NCBI RefSeq assembly: GCF_900186965.1
Contig: NZ_LT906457.1
Location: 770,501 to 834,500, forward strand
DNA length: 64,000 nt
Origin: Legionella spiritensis
GTDB lineage: Bacteria > Pseudomonadota > Gammaproteobacteria > Legionellales > Legionellaceae
Direction of reading: 5' to 3'
Within the stretch, counting starts at the first letter, position 1. The number at the start of each line of letters is the position of its first letter. A program made the translations under genes and the position numbers. Under the pieces are notes generated by a model. That model searched no databases. It had not been told where the DNA came from and saw nothing but the letters and a program-made list of their open reading frames with translations. Shown piece by piece: positions 24,761 through 33,730 of this stretch.

Positions 24761-25729
24761 TTAATGATTGCGGTTAAGCGCAAAGTGGGCTAGTTCCGTC
24801 AGTGCTTCCTTATACGGACTATTCGGTAAAATTGCAAGAGCACTCAAGGCGTGATCAATTTCCCGGGCCGCGAAATTTTTGGTAAATTCAATGGCCTTCG
24901 TTGATTCAAGCGCGTTGAGAATGCTGTCGAGATTGGTTAAACCTCCTTCCCTAAGGCTGTTCTCGATCAACTCTTTTTGTTCCGGCGTGCCGTATTTTAG
25001 TATATACAACAGGGGCATGGTAGCCTTTCCGTCCGCCAAATCATCGCCGATATTTTTTCCGATAGTCTCGGCGTTGGAACAATAATCCAGCGCGTCGTCA
25101 ATGAGTTGAAATGCGTTACCCAGATGAAGTCCGTAGTCATACATATTTTTATTGACCGCTTCTCCCGACTCGCCCAAAAGGGCGCCTATGGACGCTGAGG
25201 CGGCGAATAACAGGGCTGTTTTTGAACGGATAACATCCAGATAGTCTTCTATCGATACGGAAGGATTATGGCGATTGACCAGTTGTTTGACTTCTCCGCA
25301 ACTGATTTGATGGGAAGTATCAGCCAGCAGGCGGACAATGCCCCAGTTACTTACGCTAGCCATGAGTTGAACGGATTGCGTGAAAAGATAGTCGCCGACC
25401 AGAATACTGGCCTTGCTGCCCCATATTTCATTGGCTGTTTCCCGGCCACGGCGCAAGGTTGATTCATCTACCACGTCGTCATGCAGCAACGTTGCGGTAT
25501 GAAAGAATTCGATCATGGCGGCCAAAGGGATGTGATCATTTCCCTGGTAGTCGCAGGCATGACTGGACAAGAGCACTAATAACGGGCGTAAACGCTTGCC
25601 TCCGCTTTCCACGATATGCTTCGACAGGTCATCAATCAAGCCTACCTGAGACTGGATTTTGTCAACAATCAGACTATTAACAGCATCAAAATCATCACTA
25701 ACCAATGCCTTTAATCGGTCTACCGTCAT
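24761..25729 (-). CDS. ispB: Octaprenyl/polyprenyl diphosphate synthase
   Basis: A 322-residue trans-prenyltransferase that makes the long isoprenoid side chain of ubiquinone. Both Asp-rich motifs are present: LLHDDVVDESTLRRG and [19 protein letters not shown], the early substrate-binding region, is also intact. ATG 25729 (MTVDRLKAL) is chosen because AAGGA lies 7 bases upstream; an in-frame start at 25759 lacks this. In many gammaproteobacteria ispB lies divergently next to rplU, but here rplU is 9 kb away. Confidence 0.93.
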   Translation of the reverse strand: MTVDRLKALVSDDFDAVNSLIVDKIQSQVGLIDDLSKHIVESGGKRLRPLLVLLSSHACDYQGNDHIPLAAMIEFFHTATLLHDDVVDESTLRRGRETANEIWGSKASILVGDYLFTQSVQLMASVSNWGIVRLLADTSHQISCGEVKQLVNRHNPSVSIEDYLDVIRSKTALLFAASASIGALLGESGEAVNKNMYDYGLHLGNAFQLIDDALDYCSNAETIGKNIGDDLADGKATMPLLYILKYGTPEQKELIENSLREGGLTNLDSILNALESTKAIEFTKNFAAREIDHALSALAILPNSPYKEALTELAHFALNRNH

Positions 25730-25875
25730 TATATATCCTTTGGGATTTGATGCGAGCATGCTAAGGGTGCCACTTCATCTTGTCAAGGTCGAAGCCGGCA
25801 AATTCTGCAAACTGAAACAAGTCAAATACTTTTTACAGCCTGAAACAGATAAATGTACGGTCATTTTGTCAAAGA

Positions 25876-25980
25876 GCCGTAGCCCGCAAGGAGGCCTGCG
25901 GCCGTATTGCGGGGGTCATGCCGGGAGTCCCGGTGAGTATCCGTATGAATGGTACCCCGCATTTCGGCTTCGCTTTCATT
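25876..25980. repeat. Partial copy of the MITE-like core (GCCGTAGCCCG... foldback)
   Basis: GCCGTAGCCCGCAAGGAGGC and the following GCGGCCGTATTGCGGG match the internal foldback of the elements at 47879 and 60732. The distal arm (CCCCGCATTTCGGCTTCGC) follows after about 55 bases. The terminal AGGYTCTGTGAAC ends are missing, so this is a decayed or core-only copy in the 627-base gap upstream of ispB. Confidence 0.7.
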
Positions 25981-26174
25981 AATTTGTCATACACCAGAAA
26001 TCACTATAACTCCAAAACACTTGGTTGATACGTTAAAACCCGTATTGAATATTGATCACACCATCTAATTTTTTAATAATGCCTGGTATAAAATATAAAT
26101 AGCGTTTTTCTAATAGTAAGTTAGTTTTTAGGTATTCCTGATATACTCCCGCTTATTTTTAGAATTTTCTACCA

Positions 26175-26336
26175 AGGTTCTGTGAACCAATTTTTTCGCA
26201 AAGCGAAAATGTGGATAATTGAGTGCCATTATGTCTTTGAATGAGGCGAATAGCGGGCTCTATTTAACGAATTCAAAGACATAATGGCGCCAATTAGCCG
26301 TATTTGCAGCTGTGAAAATTTTTGTTCACAGAGCCT
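26175..26336. mobile_element. MITE-like element, copy A (162 bp)
   Basis: Ends are AGGTTCTGTGAACCAATTTTTT on the left (about 22 bases) and the inverse of AGGCTCTGTGAACAAAAATT on the right. Its interior differs from the other copies: an 18-bp perfect inverted repeat (26225-26242 and 26271-26288, GCCATTATGTCTTTGAAT). It ends about 20 bases before the CE-protease gene and has probably separated that gene from its original promoter. Confidence 0.75.
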
Positions 26337-26356
26337 AATATTGATTATCAAAAAAA

Positions 26357-27589
26357 GTGGGGTTGTTGGTGAAGTTCAGCAATATTGACGATTTAATGGC
26401 TGATGATGGTAAGTTATCGACGAAAGGGATGTATTTGCTTCACGATTATTATAAAGGTAAATCAAGTGGCTCACACCCTGTTTATGTACTTAACCACTAT
26501 TCAGACCTGGCAGTGATGATTGCCATTGCTCCCAAGGATACCATTTATGGGGTTATCATTAAAAATGGTGGCTTACTTCATAAAACACCGATTATTGCTA
26601 AAAATAATCAATTTATCATACTTGATTCTTTAGGGGTTACGGGGACGATATATGCCAAACCATTGCAACAGGAATTAGGGAAATGCCTGGATGAACTTGG
26701 CATCAAGCGCGCGGCTATTACAAATGTTGACTTTCAACGACAGTCTGATTTTGTTTCTTGTGGTACGGAAGCATTTTTAGTGATGAAAGAAGCATTGAAG
26801 TTAGGTGATCTATTGTTTACTCTTTATCAAAATCAACCTGTCAATTATGTTCCACCTGAAATTGCCAAATATACCCAAGGTATTGCGCGTTTGTGGCCTG
26901 TTTGTAAAAAAGGGGTCACCACCAACTTATCTCAAACTGTGTCGGGGCTAAAGATGTTATCGATACCGGTTAATAAATCGGGTTCGCATCTTAAAAGTGA
27001 AACATTAAAGTCTTATGTAGACAGGCACGCTTTCATCAATGGAAAATTCAATCTTGCAGTTGATAGTCGGCGCAATAAGCATCGAGTAATCCTCCAATCC
27101 CTTCTCAAAGCAAAGGATAAGAACACATTGACAAAAATGGCTATGGAGGCTTCAGGTTTGAACTTTTTATTATCTCATCCTTCTTCCCTGCAAGCATTGT
27201 TTCCTTATAAAAAGATAGACGTGTTGTATGAGATTGCCGGGATTACTAAAACGTTCAATACGAAAGAGGGAAATATCGTTATTTATCGATTCAGTGTATT
27301 AGGGGACGCGAAAGAGTTACAAAGGATTGTTAAAGGGTTGGAAGAAACGTTAATTGATTTAGTTGATAGATATCTTGATGTTGATAATGATATTAAGCTT
27401 TATGATTTGGCAAAATATGTTTATGCAAAATACTATTTCCAACAGACGTTAGATAAGCTTTTGCTTAAGCAATCCTCCCAATCTGATAGCTTGGAAAGTA
27501 CAGCACTATCACTTCATAGCATGTTTCCACCGGCATCAGTTGGCAAAGAGCCGAGTCGGCCAACTAGTGAGGCTATATTTCATCACTAA
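26357..27589 (+). CDS. CE-clan (Ulp1/YopJ-type) cysteine protease or acetyltransferase, effector candidate
   Basis: A 410-residue protein with a CE-clan catalytic order: H75 (GGLLHKTPII), D90 (QFIILDSLG), Q129 and C135 (FQRQSDFVSCGTEAF). The strand between His and Asp, ending in LDSLG, and the Q-x5-CG spacing are those of Ulp1/SENP deubiquitinase/deSUMOylase and YopJ acetyltransferase families. Legionella has CE-clan effectors. The remaining 270 residues are unassigned; the end is rich in Ser, Pro and Glu (SVGKEPSRPTSEAIFHH), as in translocated proteins. The start is uncertain: GTG 26357 or GTG 26369, the latter having GGGG upstream. A MITE lies just upstream. No known family name is assigned. 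Confidence 0.75.
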   Translation: MGLLVKFSNIDDLMADDGKLSTKGMYLLHDYYKGKSSGSHPVYVLNHYSDLAVMIAIAPKDTIYGVIIKNGGLLHKTPIIAKNNQFIILDSLGVTGTIYAKPLQQELGKCLDELGIKRAAITNVDFQRQSDFVSCGTEAFLVMKEALKLGDLLFTLYQNQPVNYVPPEIAKYTQGIARLWPVCKKGVTTNLSQTVSGLKMLSIPVNKSGSHLKSETLKSYVDRHAFINGKFNLAVDSRRNKHRVILQSLLKAKDKNTLTKMAMEASGLNFLLSHPSSLQALFPYKKIDVLYEIAGITKTFNTKEGNIVIYRFSVLGDAKELQRIVKGLEETLIDLVDRYLDVDNDIKLYDLAKYVYAKYYFQQTLDKLLLKQSSQSDSLESTALSLHSMFPPASVGKEPSRPTSEAIFHH

Positions 27590-27613
27590 TTTCAGGGGCT
27601 TAGGAGACAAACG

Positions 27614-27700
27614 CCTAACAATTGCGGAGCCTGGAAAATGGTAAATTTAAGCATAGGCGGCAATCGCTATCGATAGCGAACGGAACGTTTATTGCCGTTA
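27614..27700. other. Palindrome-rich segment resembling an attC-like structure
   Basis: It contains CGCCTAACAATTGCGG near 27612, a perfect 16-bp palindrome TCGCTATCGATAGCGA (27664-27679) inside a CGGCAAT (27658) / ATTGCCG (27691) stem, and ends CCGTTAG. The layout recalls integron attC sites (RYYYAAC ... GTTRRRY), but the right core GTTAGTT does not fit the consensus fully. It may simply be a transcription terminator between the convergent genes at 27589 and 27829. Confidence 0.3.
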
Positions 27701-27828
27701 GTTGTTAAACCGTGATGCAGTGGGATTGTGCAGTTAATTTCCCAATTTTTGTTTTGCTTTTTTTAATCCTGCCAAAATTGAATCAGTGTAGTGGTCGTCC
27801 TGCGGTAACCAGGCAATTATTCAACGCT

Positions 27829-28968
27829 TCAGGAGGAATTGGCGGTTTTATTGCATTGGCTATTGGCAATCCGGTAGGCATTACCCCCTGATTTTTTAGC
27901 GTCATACATGGCCATATCTGCTCTGGCGATTAGTTCATCGTCTGATTGCGCCTGAACAGGAAAAGTGGCCAGACCAATACTTATTTTGCAATCAATAGTG
28001 ACGCTGTTGATTGCAAAGGACTTATTGAACTCCCGCAAAATCCGTCGGGCAATGGTTTCCGGTGTTTTATCGTTGGCGGAGTGTTTCAGGATAGCGGTAA
28101 ATTCGTCGCCCCCAAGGCGCGCCAGAAAATCGTCTTCCCGGAAACAGGTTTGCAGGCGTTTGCCTGTTTGCATGAGCAGCCCGTCGCCGATCTCATGACC
28201 AAAGTGATCATTGACGCGTTTAAAGCCGTCCAAATCCATAAAAAAAATGGTGAGGTACTGATGGGGTTTGGCGTTACTTATCATATATTCCGCCGTAGTC
28301 AGGAAATAGGACCGATTGGGTAAATTGGTTAAATGGTCGTATCGTGCCAGATAGTGAAATTTCTCTTTGTCTGCTTTAAGCAGGTAGTTTTGTTCATACA
28401 GCAATTGTTCGTAATGGACGTTTTCTTTTAATAAACTGTATAAAAGTGTGCAGGTAATAAGCAATGAAAACAAGTAGTTCAGAAAATCCAGTTTGATAAT
28501 TTCGGAGGATGGTAACCAGGAAACAGGCTCCGCACTGTGGAAAAACAGGAATACAATAATCCCTAACGTGATAGCGGAATAAGTAATCAAACCAACCCCG
28601 CTGACGACGACGGCGGCTAAAATGGGAATCACATTAAACCAGACAAAATAGGAACTGCTGACCCCGGCCATTAATAAATTGCCTGCTGCCGTGGTCATGA
28701 TGAGGTTTATGGTAATCAAATGGCCACAAAGTGTTGTGTTGCGGGTGCGATGCAGTAACAGCAAAATGCAGAAACTCAATAAATTGGCAACGGCTACCAA
28801 AAAAACGATATCCCATATTCGATAGATGAAATACACATAAATTATTAAAAAGCCAAGTATAATCAATTCAATAGTGACCGTTTTTATCATACGGTATTGG
28901 CGTTGATGGTTTATCAGGCTATCGGATTCACTATACGGCTTTTTCTTGAACAAGTTTGCCAAACTCAT
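27829..28968 (-). CDS. Membrane-bound diguanylate cyclase (GGDEF)
   Basis: A 379-residue protein with about six hydrophobic segments in residues 25-180 (for example TVTIELIILGFLIIYVYFI) and a C-terminal GGDEF domain that would make cyclic di-GMP. The active-site motif LARLGGDEF is intact, and the product-inhibition I-site RxxD (CFREDD) lies five residues before it. DHLTNLPNR and FMDLDGFKRVNDHFGH are also conserved. ATG 28968 has AAGGA upstream; the in-frame starts at 29025 and 28989 do not. It is divergent from the TackOD1-like gene, with about 150 bases between starts. Confidence 0.9.
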   Translation of the reverse strand: MSLANLFKKKPYSESDSLINHQRQYRMIKTVTIELIILGFLIIYVYFIYRIWDIVFLVAVANLLSFCILLLLHRTRNTTLCGHLITINLIMTTAAGNLLMAGVSSSYFVWFNVIPILAAVVVSGVGLITYSAITLGIIVFLFFHSAEPVSWLPSSEIIKLDFLNYLFSLLITCTLLYSLLKENVHYEQLLYEQNYLLKADKEKFHYLARYDHLTNLPNRSYFLTTAEYMISNAKPHQYLTIFFMDLDGFKRVNDHFGHEIGDGLLMQTGKRLQTCFREDDFLARLGGDEFTAILKHSANDKTPETIARRILREFNKSFAINSVTIDCKISIGLATFPVQAQSDDELIARADMAMYDAKKSGGNAYRIANSQCNKTANSS

Positions 28969-29118
28969 GACGTTCCTTTTAGCAAGCATGGTACAAGCAA
29001 GGCTTGCCTGAGTTTTCTCATACACGAATTATAGATTATTAATCACACTAAATGTATAAATAGTCTACAATCTTGTTATGCGTAATATTTTTTGATGTCG
29101 AGGGTCAGGAGTGTGTTA

Positions 29119-30531
29119 ATGAAACAACAAACATTCTGGATTGTTGGTAATAATTTACCTGATTTAGCGTCATCTGCTAACTGCAAGCATGTTGATTCAA
29201 TAAAAAAACTACCCAAACAAGGTGTTTTCGCAATCATTATTTCCAGGACGAAAGAGCATGATTATCTCAAGGATCTTGCCGAACTTCGAGCCATCAAGGA
29301 ATATCGTTATACGCCGGTGTTTTACGAAGGAACATTGCGGGAAGACTGGTGTGAATTGTTTGACGGCGCAGTGAATGAAGATTCTGTGGACAACGCGGAA
29401 CGAATACATCAGCAACTTGGCATGGTTACCGAAGCGAATCGCTGTGGTGATAGTAAGGAAATCATTCTTCTGATTTACTTGTTCAGTCGGCCTGACTTCA
29501 AAATAAAGGGTAGAGTCAATTATCATGCCACCCATATTTTTGAATACCCTTTGTTAACGTTGTTGTTTCCCAGGGAATCCGATTTTGACGGATGGCGTTT
29601 CCTGCAGGATTTGGTCATGCCTGACTTGTTGACGCCCGGTCCGTTACTGGATGAGATCCAGACCTGCAGCGCCTGTGATTCCGGATTGCTGAATATAAAA
29701 AACAGTTGCCCCAGTTGCCATTCCATCAATATAAAGCCTCAAAAATTTGTGCATTGTTACACCTGCGGCAAAATAGGTCCGGTGCCTGAATTTTTAAGAC
29801 AGGAGCGTCTGGTGTGCAGTCGATGTAACACCCGTTTAAGAACGCTCGGGGTTGATTATGACAAGCCCATGGAAGACAAGCTTTGTAATGATTGCGGACA
29901 TTATTTTGCCGAGCCGGAAGTCAACCTGGTTTGCCTGGTTTGTCATCGTACCTCATCCAGCAGGGATTTGACGTCGCGGCGACTGTACGAATACACCTTG
30001 TCACGCCGTGGTGAATATTTGGTCAGAGGCATAGAAAAAGGCATTTACCGCAATTTCAGCCATTTTTTCAGAGTGATTGATTATGCGGCGTTTATGTCTA
30101 TTGTAGCCTGGCAGGCAAAGCTGGCCGAACGGTATCCTTCCCTTTATTTCAGTGTGATGACCTTGCAGATAACCAATGCGGATCAACTCCTGAATGAATT
30201 GGGTCTGGTGGATACTGAAAAATTGCTTGGTAAATTATTTACCAACTTGAGGAAGGTCTTTCGGGAAAGCGATTTATCGTCCAGAAACGAGGGCACGATG
30301 CTGTTTTTCCTGCCTATGGCTGATGAGGAAGGTTGTACTATTCTAGTGGATCGCATCAAGCTTTTTGTAAATCAGCTCGCTGCCAATAACAGCAATAAAG
30401 GATTGGCTGTCGGATTGAGTTATATCACCTCGACTGAAATGATCAACGCGCAACTGGAAGGCGAACTGGTTATTTCGGAGCTGCATGCCCGTATTATTGA
30501 AAGTAATGTGTGTCTTGTTGGTTGCAAATAA
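29119..30531 (+). CDS. TackOD1-like zinc-cluster protein with degenerate GGDEF-like C-terminus
   Basis: A 470-residue protein. The middle (about residues 180-290) has repeated CxxC pairs in zinc-ribbon style: TCSACDSG, SCPSCHS, CYTCGK, CSRCN, CNDCGH and CLVCHR. The C-terminal 180 residues have GGDEF-like size and strands (YFSVMTLQITNADQLLNELG, then SRNEGTMLFFLPMADEEG) but no GGDEF motif, so catalysis is unlikely. This fits the TackOD1 output-domain proteins often found near c-di-GMP genes. GGAG precedes ATG 29119. Being divergent from a diguanylate cyclase, it may be its partner or a c-di-GMP sensor. Confidence 0.75.
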   Translation: MKQQTFWIVGNNLPDLASSANCKHVDSIKKLPKQGVFAIIISRTKEHDYLKDLAELRAIKEYRYTPVFYEGTLREDWCELFDGAVNEDSVDNAERIHQQLGMVTEANRCGDSKEIILLIYLFSRPDFKIKGRVNYHATHIFEYPLLTLLFPRESDFDGWRFLQDLVMPDLLTPGPLLDEIQTCSACDSGLLNIKNSCPSCHSINIKPQKFVHCYTCGKIGPVPEFLRQERLVCSRCNTRLRTLGVDYDKPMEDKLCNDCGHYFAEPEVNLVCLVCHRTSSSRDLTSRRLYEYTLSRRGEYLVRGIEKGIYRNFSHFFRVIDYAAFMSIVAWQAKLAERYPSLYFSVMTLQITNADQLLNELGLVDTEKLLGKLFTNLRKVFRESDLSSRNEGTMLFFLPMADEEGCTILVDRIKLFVNQLAANNSNKGLAVGLSYITSTEMINAQLEGELVISELHARIIESNVCLVGCK

Positions 30532-30540
30532 ATCAGGCAA

Positions 30541-30556
30541 TTAATAATTTATTAAG
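30541..30556 (+). promoter_or_regulatory. TTAA direct repeat, 11-bp period (PmrA-box-like), upstream of calpain-like gene
   Basis: TTAAT (30541-30545) and TTAAG (30552-30556) lie 11 bases apart, 45 bases before the ATG at 30602. Same layout as the elements at 9627, 46324, 57213 and 17733. Confidence 0.42.
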
Positions 30557-30601
30557 GAAAATCAGTTATTATTTTGCCATATTTTTATGGCAGGTTAATG
30601 T

Positions 30602-31855
30602 ATGGGACGTCACGAACAAAAAAATCCAACCGGTAGCTATCTTGGTTTTACCGTTCATCATCAAAAATACAACGCGTCCCTGTTTCCGGAGAAACTCCTG
30701 ATACAACAGGTTGCGCAGGGTGGTCGTAGCGGTGATTGTTATCTGTTATCCGTTATCAACGCCATTCTGGCACAGCCCGAGGGCGAGGCGTTTATTCGCC
30801 GGCATATGATTGAAAAGGACGGGAAAATTCATGTGTTGCTCTTTCATCAGGATGAACCGCAATGGGTTGTTCTTGATAAAGCCTTGCCTACGTCCTGGGG
30901 CATATTAAGCAGTGGCGCGGCCTGGGTGCGTTTTCTTGAAAAAGCGTATGTGGCTTTCAAGACCGGGAATTACAACAAAACGCTGAAAAGCGGCGACAGC
31001 CGTGAGGCATTAAAAACGTTGCTGGGAGGGTCGTCTGATTATATTGCGACTTCGGCGCAGTCACGCTCACCATTGCACAGTTTGTATAAAAAAAGTATCG
31101 ATGGTTGTAGCGGAACGGATATCTACGCCCTGGTTTTTTTATTGCGTCCCAATGATCGTAAAGCCAGTGTCGGCAATATGGTAGAGCATATTTTTAAAGG
31201 CGATAAACAATTGCTGCAACAGTGGTGGGCATGGGTAGCCAAGGACAGGCAAGGATGGGAAAAACTGCTCTCGGCTAATCCGGTTTTGCTTGAGGAAACG
31301 TTTGTAAACCATTTGAAAAAGAAAGAGGAAAGCGGCCAACCCAGTGATTACCCTCATGAAGCCGCCGCTGCCGTATGCGATTGGTTACGGGAACAGGCCA
31401 TCCTTCCTTCTGCCAAGCGTTACAGCAATGATGAGCTGGAGTTGTTTTCCAATTTGCAAGAGGCGTTTCAAAACCAGCAGCCGATAGTAGCCAGTCCCAA
31501 AGAGACCCCGCCTTCCGGTATTACTATTCAGCATACCTATGCCATCACGGGATTCCGGGAAAGTGAAGTAACGCATAGAAAATTCGTTGTATTACGCAAT
31601 CCGCACCATGAAAACCGCTCCTGGTTGTCGCATTTGTTTTTGTCCGGCGGCAGGCAGGCCAGTGAAATCGTTGATCCCTTAACCGGACAGGTAAAATTCA
31701 CGATCAGTGCCACGAAAAACGCCACGTTTGAAATGGAATTACGTGATTTCTCCCATGCGTTTGCGCACATCGATGCTGGTACTGCCCTGGACAAAGTGAA
31801 GTTTGTCCAGGAAATGGACGAGGAAGAATCACCAACACCGGTTAACAAATTGTAA
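30602..31855 (+). CDS. Calpain-like (C2) cysteine protease, effector candidate
   Basis: A 417-residue protein with the calpain triad in order: C46 in QGGRSGDCYLLSVINAIL (calpains: QGxLGDCWLLxAxA), H311 in IQHTYAITGF (HAYxVxG) and N333 in VVLRNPHHENRSW (LRNPWG). Between them WVRFLEKAYVAFKTGNY matches the conserved 'W..LLEKAYAK..GSY' stretch. There is no signal peptide or membrane segment. Calpain domains are mainly eukaryotic, and rare bacterial cases are often secreted virulence factors. The C-terminus is acidic (VQEMDEEESPTPVNKL). With the TTAA repeat upstream, this is a good Dot/Icm candidate. Calcium-binding features were not identified. Confidence 0.8.
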   Translation: MGRHEQKNPTGSYLGFTVHHQKYNASLFPEKLLIQQVAQGGRSGDCYLLSVINAILAQPEGEAFIRRHMIEKDGKIHVLLFHQDEPQWVVLDKALPTSWGILSSGAAWVRFLEKAYVAFKTGNYNKTLKSGDSREALKTLLGGSSDYIATSAQSRSPLHSLYKKSIDGCSGTDIYALVFLLRPNDRKASVGNMVEHIFKGDKQLLQQWWAWVAKDRQGWEKLLSANPVLLEETFVNHLKKKEESGQPSDYPHEAAAAVCDWLREQAILPSAKRYSNDELELFSNLQEAFQNQQPIVASPKETPPSGITIQHTYAITGFRESEVTHRKFVVLRNPHHENRSWLSHLFLSGGRQASEIVDPLTGQVKFTISATKNATFEMELRDFSHAFAHIDAGTALDKVKFVQEMDEEESPTPVNKL

Positions 31856-31859
31856 ACAG

Positions 31860-31901
31860 CGCGGGGCAGCCCCCGCGTTGCATGCGGGTTACAGGATTTT
31901 T
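31860..31901. terminator. GC-rich hairpin between the convergent calpain-like gene and ychF
   Basis: CGCGGGG (31860-31866) pairs with CCCCGCG (31871-31877) around a 4-base loop; a short T-run follows at 31896. It serves the gene ending at 31855 and perhaps also ychF from the other side. Confidence 0.55.
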
Positions 31902-31907
31902 TGTTGG

Positions 31908-32999
31908 TCACACATTAAAACGAAAATGCATGACGTCGCCGTCGCGCACAATATAGTCTTTGCCTTCCAGACGGAGTTTGCCCGCCTCTTTGGCGCCCTG
32001 TTCGCCGCGGTAAGTGATGAAATCCTCATACGCGATGACTTCCGCACGAATGAAGCCTTTTTCAAAATCGGTATGAATGACGCCTGCGGCCTGTGGTGCG
32101 GTGGCACCTTGAGGAATGGTCCAGGCGCGGACTTCCTTAACGCCGGCGGTGAAATAGGTTTGCAGGCCGAGAAGCTCGTAACCGGTTCGGATCACCCGAT
32201 TCAGGCCCGGTTCATTAAGCCCCAGACTGTCCATGAATTCCTGGCGATCCTCGTCATCCAGCTCCATCAATTCCGCCTCTGTGGCGGCGCATAAAGCCAC
32301 TACCCGGGCATTTTCCCGAGCGGCCAGTTGTTTGACCTGATCAAGCAAGGGGTTGTTGTCGTAGCCGTCGTCATTCACATTGGCAATGTACAAGACCGGT
32401 TTGCCGGTGAGTAAAAACAGGCGGCGCAGCACAGGCGCTTCCTCGCCGGTTAACTCCAACGTACGGATGGGCTGGCCGGCGTCCAGATGCGCCTTGGCTT
32501 TTTCCAGCGTCTGTTTCTCAAACAAGGCGTCCTTGTTCCCGCTTTTGCTGAGCTTGACGACTTTGTTTAACGCTTTTTCAACCGTTTCCATATCCGCCAG
32601 CGCCAGTTCCGTATTAATGACTTCGATATCATCAAGCGGGTGGACGCGCCCTTCCACATGAACCACGTCGGTATTTTCAAAGCAGCGAACGACGTGGGCA
32701 ATGGCGTCGGTTTCCCGGATATTGGCTAAAAATTGATTACCCAGTCCCTCGCCTTTGGCGGCGCCCTTAACCAGACCGGCAATATCGACAAACTGCATGG
32801 TGGTCGGAAGCACTTGCTGTGGTTTCACTATATCCGCCAGAGCATCCAGACGAGGATCCGGAACGGTGACAATACCGATATTGGGTTCGATGGTGCAAAA
32901 CGGGTAGTTCGCCGCGTCAATGCCGGCTTTGGTTAAGGCGTTAAACAAGGTTGATTTGCCGACATTGGGTAAACCAACGATTCCACATTTAAATCCCAT
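31908..32999 (-). CDS. ychF: Ribosome-binding ATPase YchF (OLA1 family)
   Basis: A 363-residue, full-length P-loop protein of the Obg-related YchF family, which binds ribosomes and hydrolyses ATP rather than GTP. The P-loop [18 protein letters not shown] lies at the start and [19 protein letters not shown] is the switch region. The end carries the TGS domain ([33 protein letters not shown]). It follows pth on the - strand with a 56-base gap (pth-ychF is a common pair). Confidence 0.96.
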   Translation of the reverse strand: MGFKCGIVGLPNVGKSTLFNALTKAGIDAANYPFCTIEPNIGIVTVPDPRLDALADIVKPQQVLPTTMQFVDIAGLVKGAAKGEGLGNQFLANIRETDAIAHVVRCFENTDVVHVEGRVHPLDDIEVINTELALADMETVEKALNKVVKLSKSGNKDALFEKQTLEKAKAHLDAGQPIRTLELTGEEAPVLRRLFLLTGKPVLYIANVNDDGYDNNPLLDQVKQLAARENARVVALCAATEAELMELDDEDRQEFMDSLGLNEPGLNRVIRTGYELLGLQTYFTAGVKEVRAWTIPQGATAPQAAGVIHTDFEKGFIRAEVIAYEDFITYRGEQGAKEAGKLRLEGKDYIVRDGDVMHFRFNV

Positions 33000-33055
33000 G
33001 ATATTCCTCGTAAAATTATCAATCAGGGCATAAGCGGTGATCGTCGGGATGATCC

Positions 33056-33625
33056 CTAACGGTTCACAATGCTCATGGCCGCGGCAATATTGCCTTCAAC
33101 TACCACAGGCATGGTTGCCAGGGTTCGTTCTATCGCGTCGAATATTAAACGCCTGTCCTCAAGACTCGGTTTACCCAATACGTAGTTGAGAACCATGTCT
33201 TTATGGCCGGGGTGCCCGATCCCAATACGCAGCCGGTGAAACTCACCGGTACCCAGTTGTGCCGTGATATCCCGCAAACCATTATGGCCGCCGTGGCCTC
33301 CGGCTGTTTTGAGTTTAATACGGCCGGCCGGCAGATCCAGTTCATCGTGCACCACCAGAATTTCATCAGGCTTGATGCGGTAGAACTGACAAACCTCTCG
33401 CGTGGGTTGTCCGCTGTGGTTCATAAACGTCAGGGGCAGCATGGCTTTGCAGGGATGCTGGTTTATTTCGACATTCGCCAGTTCGCAGTGTAGTTTTTTT
33501 TCGGCTTTGAAAACCGCGTTGCGGCGTTGGGCCAACGCTTCAACAAACCAGCCCCCGGCATTATGTCGCGTGTGTTCGTAAGCCGAACCGGGATTACGCA
33601 GCCCGATAATGAGTTTTATTGCCAT
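33056..33625 (-). CDS. pth: Peptidyl-tRNA hydrolase
   Basis: A 189-residue enzyme that recycles peptidyl-tRNA released from stalled ribosomes. Family residues are visible in [18 protein letters not shown] (catalytic His after TRHN), [15 protein letters not shown] and [15 protein letters not shown] 33625 ([13 protein letters not shown]) gives the normal length; the frame extends upstream to 33682 without family similarity. It lies between rplY and ychF on the same strand. Confidence 0.95.
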   Translation of the reverse strand: MAIKLIIGLRNPGSAYEHTRHNAGGWFVEALAQRRNAVFKAEKKLHCELANVEINQHPCKAMLPLTFMNHSGQPTREVCQFYRIKPDEILVVHDELDLPAGRIKLKTAGGHGGHNGLRDITAQLGTGEFHRLRIGIGHPGHKDMVLNYVLGKPSLEDRRLIFDAIERTLATMPVVVEGNIAAAMSIVNR

Positions 33626-33690
33626 GGATTGCTCAATCAGTCTGGTGATAACACGACAACAGGATTTGTCGTTGCCTGTCATTAAATAAA

Positions 33691-33714
33691 ATAAGGCGGG
33701 TAACCCCGCCTTAT
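33691..33714 (-). terminator. Intrinsic terminator of rplY
   Basis: On the - strand, after the rplY stop, AAGGCGGG and CCCGCCTT form a stem with a short loop, followed by TATTTTATTT. It separates rplY from pth. Confidence 0.8.
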
Positions 33715-33730
33715 GGACGTTTCAGGAGCA

